Positions 27,414-36,614 of a DNA stretch of 64,000 bases are shown piece by piece. This stretch comes from Herbaspirillum sp. ST 5-3 (GTDB taxonomy: Bacteria; Pseudomonadota; Gammaproteobacteria; Burkholderiales; Burkholderiaceae_D). Below the pieces are notes generated by a model. The model was not told the DNA's origin. It did not search any database and was given only the letters and a program-made list of their open reading frames with translations. The position numbers and the translations under genes were made by a program. The stretch is from NCBI RefSeq assembly GCF_004804275.1, contig NZ_STGI01000009.1, positions 1 to 64,000 of the forward strand, written 5' to 3'. Within the stretch, counting starts at the first letter, position 1; each line of letters begins with the position of its first letter.

Positions 27414-28502
27414 ATGCAGAAATCATTATGGCTCGCGTGCGGCACGTCAATCGCTTCGAGCGTGCTGCTCTGCGCATGCGGCGGAGGTTCCAGCGCTGAC
27501 ACAGCATCGACGACAAGCACGGAAGCGACAAAGACAGAGGTGGTCAGGACAGCGCCTGCGAGCAAGATGGCAAGCGCTGTCAAGGCCGCAGAAAATGCCG
27601 CCTCGACTGACGCGCTCTGCGATCCGGCGAAGCTGGGCGATTATTATTGGGAGATCGGCGATGCTGACAGCGAGCTTCCCGTGGCCTCAGGAACGCGCGG
27701 AGGCGGCACGGTAACCGCCTCGACCCGGTTCAACATCGCGTCGGCATCCAAATTCGTGTTCGGCGCGTACGTGCTTGAAAAAAAGGGCATTGAGGAAGTC
27801 CGCAACAACCCGTCGCTGCATGATGGCCTGCGTTTCCTGTCCGGCTATTCCGACTTCAACGAAAACGATTGCATCGGCTCGCTGACCATCGGTGGCTGCT
27901 TCAAAGCCGGCAACGGGGGACATCCCCTCCTGCCCGACCCAAATACGAAAGGCCGCTTCTATTACAACGGCGGGCATGATCAGAAGCTGGCCGCAATCGA
28001 CCTCGGCATGTATACCTTCACCGCCAAGCAACTGGATCAGGAATATCAATCGACACTTGGATTGGGTGCCGGCTTCAGCACCTCGACCTTCGCCCCGCTG
28101 GCTGGCGGCGGACTCATCGCCAGCGCATCCGACTTCGCGCAATTCCTGCGTAAAGTGATGCGTCAGCAATTAGTGATCGGTTCTCACCTGGGCGAAGATG
28201 CAGTCTGCGCCCAACCCGCAATCTGTCCGGATCAAGCGGTCTACGCTCCGCCTGCCTTGCAGAACGAACCATGGTCATACTCCTACAACCATTGGGTCGA
28301 ATCCGAAACCGGCAATGGCACGGTCGATGCCTATTCCAGCCCCGGCAAGTTCGGTTTCTATCCCTGGATTTCGCCGGACCGCAAGTACTACGGCATTTTG
28401 TCCCGGCATAGCAGATTCGAGGCCGGGGCCGGTGGCGCCTCGGCGCGATGCGGGCGGCAGATCAGGAAGGCGTTTCTGGCCGCGCTGCAGGCGACTTCCT
28501 GA
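27414..28502 (+). CDS. Putative serine-hydrolase (beta-lactamase family) lipoprotein
   Basis: 362 residues. The N-terminus has a lipoprotein signal (SSVLLCACGGG with a lipobox-like LCAC). A low-complexity Thr/Ala/Lys linker follows. NIASASKFVFGAYVLEKKG contains the SASK (SxxK) catalytic tetrad of the class C beta-lactamase/penicillin-binding fold, and GGLIASASDFAQFLRKVM is a typical later motif. The YxN and KTG motifs are not clear, so substrate and activity are open. AAAGGA lies 7 nt before the ATG. It is divergent from the two-component system. Its stop lies in a CTGA repeat. Confidence 0.7.
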   Translation: MQKSLWLACGTSIASSVLLCACGGGSSADTASTTSTEATKTEVVRTAPASKMASAVKAAENAASTDALCDPAKLGDYYWEIGDADSELPVASGTRGGGTVTASTRFNIASASKFVFGAYVLEKKGIEEVRNNPSLHDGLRFLSGYSDFNENDCIGSLTIGGCFKAGNGGHPLLPDPNTKGRFYYNGGHDQKLAAIDLGMYTFTAKQLDQEYQSTLGLGAGFSTSTFAPLAGGGLIASASDFAQFLRKVMRQQLVIGSHLGEDAVCAQPAICPDQAVYAPPALQNEPWSYSYNHWVESETGNGTVDAYSSPGKFGFYPWISPDRKYYGILSRHSRFEAGAGGASARCGRQIRKAFLAALQATS

Positions 28503-28519
28503 CTGACTGACTGACTGAC
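28499..28519 (+). repeat. Tetranucleotide CTGA repeat over the lipoprotein stop codon
   Basis: Five CTGA units plus one base. The TGA stop of the lipoprotein gene lies at 28500-28502, and several further in-frame stops are created by the array, so slippage would alter little of the protein. Confidence 0.85.
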
Positions 28520-28559
28520 GGCGAAGGTTGAGGTGATACTCGACCTTCGCTGAAATGGT

Positions 28560-30275
28560 TCAGGAGCGTGCCTCGCGCCTTTTCGCTTCCTCGTCGTACA
28601 GTTCTTTCTTCGACAACTTGCCGACCGGCGTCTTCGGCAACTGCGCACGAATCTCCATCGCCTGCACCATCTCGTGCTTGCCGAGGCGGCGGCGCAGGAA
28701 GGCCTTCAGTTCATCGAGCGTAAAGGGCTCGGCGCCCTGCTTCAGCGTGATGAATGCCTTCGGCGCCTGTCCGCGGTATGAATCGGGGATGCCGATCACG
28801 CTGACTTCGGCGACGGACGGATGTTCGTAGATCGCTTCCTCTATATTGCGCGGATACACGTTGTACCCGCTGCACAGGATCATGTCCTTGGTGCGGTCCA
28901 CGATGTACACGAAGCCGTCCTCGTCCATGTAGCCGACATCGCCGGTGCGAAAGTAGCCGTCCGGCGTCATCGATTCGGCGGTTGCCTTCGGATTTTTCCA
29001 ATAACCCTTCATCACGTTCGCGCCCTTGATGCACATCTCGCCGCGTTCGCCGCGCGGCATTTCCACCGACGGGTCGTCAACGCTGACGAATTTGAGCAGG
29101 ACACCGGTCGTCGGCATGCCACAGGAACCGACTTTCTGCATGCCGTAGACGGGCGTGAAGGTCCCGGTCGGCGACGTCTCGGTCATGCCCCAGCCCTCGA
29201 CCAGACAACAGCCGGTCAGATGCTGGAAGCTCTGGTTCACTTCCATCGGCAATGGCGCGCCGCCGGAATTGCAGAACTTCAGGGAACTGAGATCGAATTT
29301 GCCGATTACGGGATAGTTGATGATCGCGGTGTACATGGTCGGCACACCGCAGAACACGGTGACCTTTTTCTCCGCCAGGTCCTTGACCACCGCATCCAGC
29401 TCGAAGCGGGTATGCAGGATGAGTTCTGCGCCGAGGCGCACGCCGAACAGCATGTTGACCGTCAGCGCATAGATGTGGAACGGCGGCAGCACCGCGAGAA
29501 GCCGCTCCTGGCCCTCGTTCAGCACTTTCGGCTCGCCACTCACCACCGCGTAAATCTGGCTGCAGGCGGTCGTCAGGTTGGCATGCGTGAGCATCGCACC
29601 CTTGGGCAGTCCGGTCGTGCCGCCGGTGTACTGCAATACCGCGATGTCTTCCTTCAGATCGCTCAGGGGATACGGCTGATACTTGCCATCGTTGTCGAGC
29701 AGTTGCGCAAAGCGGACATGTTCCTCGTTCACCGGCACATCGACCAGCTGGCCGCTCGTCTGCAGCTGCGCTCGCACCGCATCCGGATGCGAAGTCATTT
29801 CGGCGATATTGCCGACCACCAGCTTCTTCACGCGCGTGCTGCCCAGCAGCTTTGCCAGTTGCGGATAGAGCACGGCGAGATCGAGCGTGATGAGGATATC
29901 GGTTTCGCTATCCTCGACTTTATGCGCCAGCACTTTCTCCGCATCCAGCGGCGAGTAATTGACCACAACACCGCCCGCCTTCAATACCGCGAAAAAGCTG
30001 ATGACGTAGTGCGGTGTGTTCGGCAGGTAGAGCCCGACATGCACGCCGGGTCTGACCCCGAGCTGCTGCAGTCCTTTTGCGGCGCGATCGACCAGCACGG
30101 CCAGTTCGCGATAGCTCGTCTTCCGTCCCATGAAATCGAGCGCCGGCCGGTCGGGCCATTTCGCGGCTGCATCGTCCAGCAATTGCTGCACCGGCATGAT
30201 CGGCAATTCCGCATCCCAGTACACACCGGGCGGATAGGATTTGATCCAGGGGAAATGCTTGATGTCGCGTTTCAT
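28560..30275 (-). CDS. Long-chain-type acyl-CoA synthetase (AMP-binding)
   Basis: 571-residue cytoplasmic ATP-dependent ligase that activates a carboxylic acid to its CoA thioester through an acyl-adenylate. The P-loop-like signature YTGGTTGLPKGAMLTH is near residue 210; GWGMTETSP, YFRTGDVGYMDEDG and the C-terminal lysine region (LPKTPVGKLSKKEL) complete the ANL fold. It is the most downstream gene of an acyl-CoA catabolic cluster transcribed leftward. Chain-length preference cannot be read from sequence. Confidence 0.92.
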   Translation of the reverse strand: MKRDIKHFPWIKSYPPGVYWDAELPIMPVQQLLDDAAAKWPDRPALDFMGRKTSYRELAVLVDRAAKGLQQLGVRPGVHVGLYLPNTPHYVISFFAVLKAGGVVVNYSPLDAEKVLAHKVEDSETDILITLDLAVLYPQLAKLLGSTRVKKLVVGNIAEMTSHPDAVRAQLQTSGQLVDVPVNEEHVRFAQLLDNDGKYQPYPLSDLKEDIAVLQYTGGTTGLPKGAMLTHANLTTACSQIYAVVSGEPKVLNEGQERLLAVLPPFHIYALTVNMLFGVRLGAELILHTRFELDAVVKDLAEKKVTVFCGVPTMYTAIINYPVIGKFDLSSLKFCNSGGAPLPMEVNQSFQHLTGCCLVEGWGMTETSPTGTFTPVYGMQKVGSCGMPTTGVLLKFVSVDDPSVEMPRGERGEMCIKGANVMKGYWKNPKATAESMTPDGYFRTGDVGYMDEDGFVYIVDRTKDMILCSGYNVYPRNIEEAIYEHPSVAEVSVIGIPDSYRGQAPKAFITLKQGAEPFTLDELKAFLRRRLGKHEMVQAMEIRAQLPKTPVGKLSKKELYDEEAKRREARS

Positions 30276-30342
30276 GCTTGCACAACCTCTTTTCTGTTTC
30301 TTGTTCTACCGCATCACTCGCCCGATCCCTTCGCTGAAGCGA

Positions 30343-31107
30343 TCAGACCGCTGTCAATCCTCCATCGACCGCGAGTTGATGGCCAGTCACGAAGGACGCG
30401 CTATCCGAGCATAGCCAGAGCGCGGCATTGGCAATTTCCTCCGCTTCACCGAGACGCCCGATCGGATGCGCCTTCTGGATCATCTTTTCGCGCTTGGGCT
30501 CGCGCTCGATGGCACGATCCATCATCGGCGTGCGGATGATGCCCGGGCACACCGTATTGACGCGAATGCCGGTGCGCCCGTATTCGGCCGCCGCCGTCTT
30601 GGTCAATCCGACCACCGCGTGCTTGCTCGCTGCATAAATCGGCTGCAAGGGTGCGCCGACCAATCCCGCCACCGAGGCGGTATTGACGATGGCGCCGCCG
30701 CCCTGCTTGAGCATCTGGCGGATTTCGTACTTCATGCACAGCCACACGCCCTTGACGTTGACGTTCATCAGCTTGTCAAAGGTCGCCTCCTCGGCGTCGG
30801 CCAGGCGCACATGCTCGATTTCGATTCCGGCGTTGTTGAACGCGCAGTCGAGCCGGCCGAAGCTGGCCACAATCTTGTCGATCAAGGCTTCGACCTGCGC
30901 CGCCTGCGACACGTCGCATTTGACGAAGATCGCATTTCCGCCGGCCTGATTGATCATGCTCGCCGTCTGTTCGCCGCCGGCGGCGTCCACGTCCGATACC
31001 GCCACGCGCGCACCCTCGCGCGCAAAGGCCAGTGCCGCAGCGCGCCCGATGCCGCTTGCGCCGCCGGTGACCAGCACCGACTTGCCCGAAAAATTTTGTC
31101 CGCTCAT
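30343..31107 (-). CDS. SDR-family oxidoreductase
   Basis: 254-residue classical short-chain dehydrogenase. NAD(P)-binding TGGASGIGRAAA (about 14-25), NNAG, catalytic Ser region NTASVAG, YAASK catalytic pair and the PGIIRTPM loop are all present. It probably oxidises a hydroxyacyl or alcohol group within the surrounding acyl-CoA pathway. Start at 31107 (MSGQNFSGKSVLVTGG) is chosen as the frame upstream has no homology. Confidence 0.9.
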   Translation of the reverse strand: MSGQNFSGKSVLVTGGASGIGRAAALAFAREGARVAVSDVDAAGGEQTASMINQAGGNAIFVKCDVSQAAQVEALIDKIVASFGRLDCAFNNAGIEIEHVRLADAEEATFDKLMNVNVKGVWLCMKYEIRQMLKQGGGAIVNTASVAGLVGAPLQPIYAASKHAVVGLTKTAAAEYGRTGIRVNTVCPGIIRTPMMDRAIEREPKREKMIQKAHPIGRLGEAEEIANAALWLCSDSASFVTGHQLAVDGGLTAV

Positions 31108-31201
31108 TGATCTACTTTGATCTACTTGTCTCGTTCGTCCCAAACCCCGCAGGCAGGCGACAGACCAGCCGTCGCGACCGATCTGGCACCGCCCATTCTT
31201 C

Positions 31202-32416
31202 TTACTTGTACTTGCGCAGTTCCATCTTGCCGATCTGGTTGCGGTGCACTTCGTCCGGACCGTCCGCCAGGCGCAGCGTGCGTGCCTGCGCGTAGGAATA
31301 GGCCAGACCGAAGTCGTTCGACACCCCGGCGCCGCCATGCGCCTGAATGGCCCAGTCAATAACTTGGCAAGCCATGTTGGGTGCGGCCACCTTGATCATC
31401 GCGATTTCCTTGGCGGCGACCTTGTTGCCCACGGTGTCCATCATGTAGGCCGCATTCAGCACCAGGAAGCGCGCCTGATCGATCAGGATGCGGGCGTTCG
31501 CGATGCGCTCCAGCGTCACGGTCTGCTCGGCGATCGGCTTGCCGAAAGCGACGCGCTTCAGGCTGCGGCGGCACATGTCTTCCAGTGCGCGCTCGGCCAA
31601 ACCGATGAGGCGCATGCAGTGATGGATGCGGCCCGGCCCGAGGCGACCCTGCGCGATTTCAAAACCGCGGCCCTCGCCGAGCAGAATGTTGGCTACCGGC
31701 ACGCGGACGTTTTCGAAATGCACCTCGCCGTGGCCATGCGGCGCATCGTCGTAACCGAACACCGGCAAATGACGAACGATCTTCACGCCGGCGGTATCGC
31801 GCGGCACAACGATCATCGATTGCTGCTTGTGCTTCTCCGCGCTCGGGTCGGTCTTGCCCATGAAGATGAACACCTTGCAGCGCGGATCGTTGGCGCCCGA
31901 CGACCACCATTTGCGGCCATTGATCACATACTCGTTCCCGTCGCGCACGATCGATGATTCGATGTTGGTCGCATCCGACGACGCTACCGCCGGCTCGGTC
32001 ATTGCGAAGCAGGAACGAATCTTCCCTTCCAGCAGCGGCACCAGCCATTGCTGCTTCAATTCTTCGCTGGCATAGCGTTCCAGCGTTTCCATGTTGCCGG
32101 TGTCCGGCGCGGAGCAGTTGAACACCTCGGCAGACCACAAGGCGCGGCCCATGATTTCGCACAGGGGCGCATATTCGAGATTGGTGAGGCCGGCACCGCG
32201 ATGGGACTCCGGCAGGAAAAGGTTCCACAGGCCCTGCGCCCGTGCTTTTTCCTTCAGTTCTTCAATGATCCGCGTGGGCACCCAGGCATTGCCCTTGGCA
32301 CGGTTTTGCTCGATCTCGCCGAAGAAATTCGCCTCGTTCGGGTAGATGTGCTCATCCATGAAGGCGATCAGGCGTTTTTGCAGTTCCTTGACTTTGGGGC
32401 TGTATTCGAAGTCCAT
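31202..32416 (-). CDS. Acyl-CoA dehydrogenase, ACAD10/11-like
   Basis: 404-residue FAD enzyme. The usual acyl-CoA dehydrogenase motifs are present ([52 protein letters not shown]). At the catalytic-base region it reads LADGPDEVH, where medium-chain enzymes have YEGT: the Glu position is Asp, as in human ACAD10/11 and bacterial LvaC-type enzymes that act on 4-hydroxy (phospho)acyl-CoAs. Start at 32416 is supported by GGAG 6 nt upstream. Substrate assignment is inference. Confidence 0.88.
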   Translation of the reverse strand: MDFEYSPKVKELQKRLIAFMDEHIYPNEANFFGEIEQNRAKGNAWVPTRIIEELKEKARAQGLWNLFLPESHRGAGLTNLEYAPLCEIMGRALWSAEVFNCSAPDTGNMETLERYASEELKQQWLVPLLEGKIRSCFAMTEPAVASSDATNIESSIVRDGNEYVINGRKWWSSGANDPRCKVFIFMGKTDPSAEKHKQQSMIVVPRDTAGVKIVRHLPVFGYDDAPHGHGEVHFENVRVPVANILLGEGRGFEIAQGRLGPGRIHHCMRLIGLAERALEDMCRRSLKRVAFGKPIAEQTVTLERIANARILIDQARFLVLNAAYMMDTVGNKVAAKEIAMIKVAAPNMACQVIDWAIQAHGGAGVSNDFGLAYSYAQARTLRLADGPDEVHRNQIGKMELRKYK

Positions 32417-32558
32417 TTGTTGCTCCATGAAATTGTGCATGCATGCACGGACAGTTAAGTGCCAATCCTTGTTGAGGAGACAGGCTTTGCAGGACGGGCG
32501 AACCCGCCCTGCCGCCATCTTCTTTTTGCTGTCTCCTGCTTCTCTTCCTTCGTTAAAC

Positions 32559-33329
32559 CTATCCGATCAGATAACCGCCATCGACATTGATGCAGGTGCC
32601 GGTGGTATAGCTCGCCGCATCGGATGCCAAGTACAGCACCGCTCCCGCCATTTCGTCCGGAGCCGCGATGCGGCGCATCGGCACATGCGGCAGCAGCTTG
32701 TTGAGCACTTCCGGGTTATGCATCAGCGCCGAAGCGAACTTGGTGTCGGTCGCGCCCGGCAGCAATGCGTTCACCCGCACTTTCGACGTGCCGCACTCCT
32801 TCGCGAATGCATGCGTCATCGAAATCACCGCCGCCTTCGTGATCGAATAAATGCCTTGCATGTCGCCGGGGATGACGCCGTTGACCGAGGCGACATTGAT
32901 GATGCTGCCGCCGCCATTCCTGGCCATCAGCTTCGCGCCGATCGCCGAGCTGAAGAAATAGCCGCGGATATTGACGTCGACCGTCTTCTGGAACGATCCG
33001 AGGTCGGTATCGAGAATGTGGCCGAAATAGGGATTGGTCGCGGCATTGTTGACCAGAATGTCGAGGCGGCCATGCTTCTTTTCGATGGCTGCGAACATGG
33101 CTTCGATCTGCGCCATTTCGCCGATATGGCAGGCGATCGCTTCAGCCGATCCGCCTGCTTCGCGGATCGCGGCGACCACCGTCTCGCAGGCTTCCGCCTT
33201 GCGGCTGGAAACGATGACATGTGCGCCATAGGCGGCAAAGGTCTTGGCGATCGATTCGCCGATGCCGCGGCTGGCGCCGGTGACGAGTGCGATTTTTCCG
33301 CTGAGGTCGAACAGGTTTGCGTTTGTCAT
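32559..33329 (-). CDS. SDR-family oxidoreductase
   Basis: 256-residue short-chain dehydrogenase. [27 protein letters not shown] and YSITKAA (catalytic Tyr and Lys) are visible, with [10 protein letters not shown] at the C-terminus. The second SDR of the cluster; roles may be on different pathway steps or different substrates. Start at 33329 follows the phosphatase stop by 2 bp, so the two genes are in one operon. Confidence 0.9.
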   Translation of the reverse strand: MTNANLFDLSGKIALVTGASRGIGESIAKTFAAYGAHVIVSSRKAEACETVVAAIREAGGSAEAIACHIGEMAQIEAMFAAIEKKHGRLDILVNNAATNPYFGHILDTDLGSFQKTVDVNIRGYFFSSAIGAKLMARNGGGSIINVASVNGVIPGDMQGIYSITKAAVISMTHAFAKECGTSKVRVNALLPGATDTKFASALMHNPEVLNKLLPHVPMRRIAAPDEMAGAVLYLASDAASYTTGTCINVDGGYLIG

Positions 33330-33330
33330 G

Positions 33331-34038
33331 TTAGCGATAAGTAATGGTATTCGGTTGGCCCAGCCATTCAAGGTGGGAATAATTATTGAGGTAGCTGAGA
33401 GTGACCCGACCCGGGCGGTACAGCAACTTGGTGACGCCGCAATTGACCAGCGACCAGTTCATCTCGGCCATTTGCCGGTCCGGCAGTTTGAGCAGATGCT
33501 GGCAGATCGCGGAAATCGTTCCGCCGGAGGTGAAAACGATGATGCTTTGCGATTTGTCCGCGCCTTCGAGCAGACGCTGCAGCGCATTCACGCAGCGTTG
33601 CTTGAACGCCGGCCACGGCTCGTCATAGTCGGCGTCGAATTCGCCGTCCATCCAGCGCGTCATGGCTGCCTCGAACATTTCCTGGAAGGCATGGCGCGCA
33701 CTCGGGCCGGATGCCAGGAAGCGCTTGACGGCCTCCGGGTCTTCGAAGTCGGGACGATGGCGCACCATCACTTCATGATGGTTGTATTCGTCGAAGTCAG
33801 GATCCTGTTCCCATTCGGTTTCAACGCGCAGCGCCTTCGGCAGCGCCATCAGGCAGGCATCGGCGGTCTGCCGATGACGCTTCAGGCTGCCGGTGACAAC
33901 GCGATCAAACTTCTGATGGGAATTGGCAAACCACTCGCCCAACAGGCGCGCCTGCTCGGCGCCGAGCTCTGACAACTGGTCGTAGTTCTTGCTGCCGAAT
34001 GATGCTTGTCCGTGACGAACCAGGTAGATTTGCCCCAT
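33331..34038 (-). CDS. Histidine phosphatase family protein
   Basis: 235-residue member of the phosphoglycerate-mutase-like superfamily. The catalytic RHG motif is LVRHGQASFG (about 6-15), and the second histidine lies in VFTSGGTISAICQHLL-like context, although the usual 'SHG' there is replaced by TSGGT, so the second catalytic position deviates. It is the first gene of the acyl-CoA cluster. A role in removing phosphate from a pathway intermediate is possible but untested. Confidence 0.85.
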   Translation of the reverse strand: MGQIYLVRHGQASFGSKNYDQLSELGAEQARLLGEWFANSHQKFDRVVTGSLKRHRQTADACLMALPKALRVETEWEQDPDFDEYNHHEVMVRHRPDFEDPEAVKRFLASGPSARHAFQEMFEAAMTRWMDGEFDADYDEPWPAFKQRCVNALQRLLEGADKSQSIIVFTSGGTISAICQHLLKLPDRQMAEMNWSLVNCGVTKLLYRPGRVTLSYLNNYSHLEWLGQPNTITYR

Positions 34039-34136
34039 CGTACGCTTGCCTTCTCATGCGTTATCTGTTGTGGGAAGCATATCGCCAGGTATAGAATCGA
34101 TCAAATGAATAGTTATTATCGAATCACATAAACGAT

Positions 34137-35039
34137 ATGCATATATCGCGCGTCGATCTGAACCTGTTTACGGTCTTTGAAGCCATCTACACCGAAGGCA
34201 GCGTCACCCGTGCCAGCCAGAAACTGAGCCTCACGCAGCCCGCCATCAGCCATGCCCTGAGTCGCCTGCGCCTGATGTTCGACGATCCACTGTTTGTCCG
34301 TCAGGGCCACAAAATGGTTTCAACGCCCTTGGCACGCAGCATGATCGAGCCAATTCGGCGCTCCTTGCGCGGGCTGGAGGTCACGCTCAATGGGCTGCAT
34401 GCCTTCGATCCCGAGACCACCGGCAAGCGCTTCAATATTGCGCTGCGCGACGTGCTGGAGGCCACCATCCTGCCGCCGCTGATGCGACGCGTGCGACAAA
34501 CCGCCCCGCTGGTGGACATTGCTGCCATGCAGGTCGAGCGGCGCGAACTGGAAACCGAACTGGCCACCGGCACGCTCGACGGCGCCATCGACGTCCTGCT
34601 GCCGCTGTCGAGCGACATCCTGCACACGCGGATCTACCAGGACTCGACGGTGGTCGTCGCGCGCAAGGGCCATCCGGCCATCGACGGCAAGCTGGACATC
34701 GACACCTACCTGAAACAAGACCACATCCTCGCCAGCTCGCGCCGGCGCGGCCCCGGACTGGAAGATTTCGAACTCAGCCGCTTCGGGCTGGAGCGGCATA
34801 TTCGCCTGCGCTGCCAGCACTACTTCGCCGCCTGTCGCGTCGTCAGCCAGACCGACATGCTGCTCACCATGCCCGGCCGCTACGCGCAAATCGCCAACGA
34901 ACAGTTCGGCAACCAGATCATCCCCTTTCCGCTGGAAGTGCCGGCCTTTGACGTTTTCCTGTACTGGCACGCGAACGTCGACAACGATCCGGCCAATCGC
35001 TGGTTTCGCGAGCAAGTCATTCTGTCGAGCCGAGACTGA
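34137..35039 (+). CDS. LysR-family regulator of the acyl-CoA cluster
   Basis: 300-residue LysR regulator with HTH at about residues 5-40 (LNLFTVFEAIYTEGSVTRASQKLSLTQPAISHALSRLR), of the NodD/SyrM-like subgroup (DDPLFVRQGHKMVST). It is divergent from the histidine-phosphatase gene over 98 bp. This placement suggests it controls the leftward cluster at 28560-34038. The inducer is unknown. Confidence 0.9.
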   Translation: MHISRVDLNLFTVFEAIYTEGSVTRASQKLSLTQPAISHALSRLRLMFDDPLFVRQGHKMVSTPLARSMIEPIRRSLRGLEVTLNGLHAFDPETTGKRFNIALRDVLEATILPPLMRRVRQTAPLVDIAAMQVERRELETELATGTLDGAIDVLLPLSSDILHTRIYQDSTVVVARKGHPAIDGKLDIDTYLKQDHILASSRRRGPGLEDFELSRFGLERHIRLRCQHYFAACRVVSQTDMLLTMPGRYAQIANEQFGNQIIPFPLEVPAFDVFLYWHANVDNDPANRWFREQVILSSRD

Positions 35040-35041
35040 TT

Positions 35042-36439
35042 CTAGGTACTGGCAGGATGCGTCATCGCCGCAGGCCGCACCCAGCGGTCGAAGTCCTCCG
35101 GCGTCACATAGCCCAGCGCCATTGCGGCCTCTTTCAGGGTACTGCCCTCATGATGCGCACGCTTGGCGATTTGCGCCGCGCGGTCGTAGCCGATGTGCGG
35201 CGCCAATGCGGTGACCAGCATGAGCGAGCGCTCCATCAACTCGGCGATGCGGACACGATTGGCTTCGATGCCGCGCGCGCAATGCCGGTCGAAGCTGTCC
35301 ATGCCGTCGGCCAGCAGGCGCACACTCTGCAGGAAATTGTGCGCGATCAGCGGCTTGTACACATTGAGTTCGAAATTGCCGGATGCGCCGCCGAAATTGA
35401 TCGCGACGTCGTTGCCGAAGACCTGGCAGCACAGCATCGTCAGTGCTTCGCACTGCGTCGGGTTCACCTTGCCGGGCATGATGGAGCTGCCCGGCTCATT
35501 TTCCGGGATCGTGATTTCACCCAGCCCGGAGCGCGGACCGGAGGCCAGCCAGCGCACGTCATTCGCAATCTTCATCAGGGCCGCCGCCAAGGTCTTTAAT
35601 GCGCCATGGCCCGACACCATGGCGTCGTGTGCCGCCAGCGCGGCGAACTTGTTGGCTGCGCTCCTGAACGGCAATCCCGTCGCGCGCGCCAACTCCGAGG
35701 CCACCCGCTCGCCGAATCCCGCAGGAGCATTCAATCCCGTGCCTACCGCAGTGCCGCCGATCGCCAGTTCGGACAAGGCCGGCAAGGCGCTGCTGATGGC
35801 CGCTGCCGCATGATCGAGCTGGGCTGCATAACCGGAAAACTCCTGGCCCAGCGTGAGCGGCGTCGCATCCTGCAAATGCGTGCGACCGATCTTGACCACG
35901 TCAGCGAAGGCCGCCGCCTTGGCATCCAGCGTCCCGCGCAATGCACGCAAGGCCGGCAGCAGCGCATTCGTCATGACGCTCACGGCGGCCACATGCATCG
36001 CCGTCGGAAAAACGTCGTTGGAGGATTGGCCGAGATTCACCTCGTCGTTCGGATGCACCAGCCTGCTTTCGCCACGCACACCGCCAAGCAGTTCGGACGC
36101 GCGATTGGCCAGCACCTCGTTCATGTTCATGTTGGTTTGCGTGCCGGATCCGGTTTGCCAGACGGAAAGCGGGAATTCCTCCCCACATCGCCCGTCGATG
36201 ACCTCCGCCGCCGCCGCGATGATGGCGTTCGCCTTCTTTTCTTCGAGCTTGCCCAGGGAACGATTGACCAGCGCGCAGGCGCGCTTGACCTGCGCCAATG
36301 CCACGATCAGCGGAACCGGCATGCGCTCCGAGGAAATTCGAAAATGTTGCATTGAGCGCTGAGTTTGCGCTCCCCACAGCCGGTCAGCAGGCACCTCGAT
36401 GGCGCCAAACGTGTCATGTTCCGTTCTCGTCGTTGCCAT
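35042..36439 (-). CDS. fumC: Class II fumarate hydratase
   Basis: 465-residue iron-independent fumarase of the citric acid cycle (fumarate to malate). [15 protein letters not shown] is the family signature near residue 320. [40 protein letters not shown] and [17 protein letters not shown] are the conserved active-site blocks. Length matches FumC. It stands alone, convergent with the LysR gene. Confidence 0.95.
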   Translation of the reverse strand: MATTRTEHDTFGAIEVPADRLWGAQTQRSMQHFRISSERMPVPLIVALAQVKRACALVNRSLGKLEEKKANAIIAAAAEVIDGRCGEEFPLSVWQTGSGTQTNMNMNEVLANRASELLGGVRGESRLVHPNDEVNLGQSSNDVFPTAMHVAAVSVMTNALLPALRALRGTLDAKAAAFADVVKIGRTHLQDATPLTLGQEFSGYAAQLDHAAAAISSALPALSELAIGGTAVGTGLNAPAGFGERVASELARATGLPFRSAANKFAALAAHDAMVSGHGALKTLAAALMKIANDVRWLASGPRSGLGEITIPENEPGSSIMPGKVNPTQCEALTMLCCQVFGNDVAINFGGASGNFELNVYKPLIAHNFLQSVRLLADGMDSFDRHCARGIEANRVRIAELMERSLMLVTALAPHIGYDRAAQIAKRAHHEGSTLKEAAMALGYVTPEDFDRWVRPAAMTHPAST

Positions 36440-36614
36440 TGCGCACTCCGTTGTTGTTTGCCGTTTCGATCGTCGAACACTGGCAAGCGTTCCGGCTTGC
36501 CCTCACATTTCAACGTAGTGCATCAATGGCTGCCGATCAAGACCATTGAAGCAGGCACAGGCTAGCCGCGATCATTGAAAAAGGGATATTCAGCCGGGCG
36601 GGAGACGGCGAATG

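Noticed and set aside
28821-30539. 572-residue open frame on the plus strand
   Set aside because: It is antisense to the acyl-CoA synthetase gene and has no family features.
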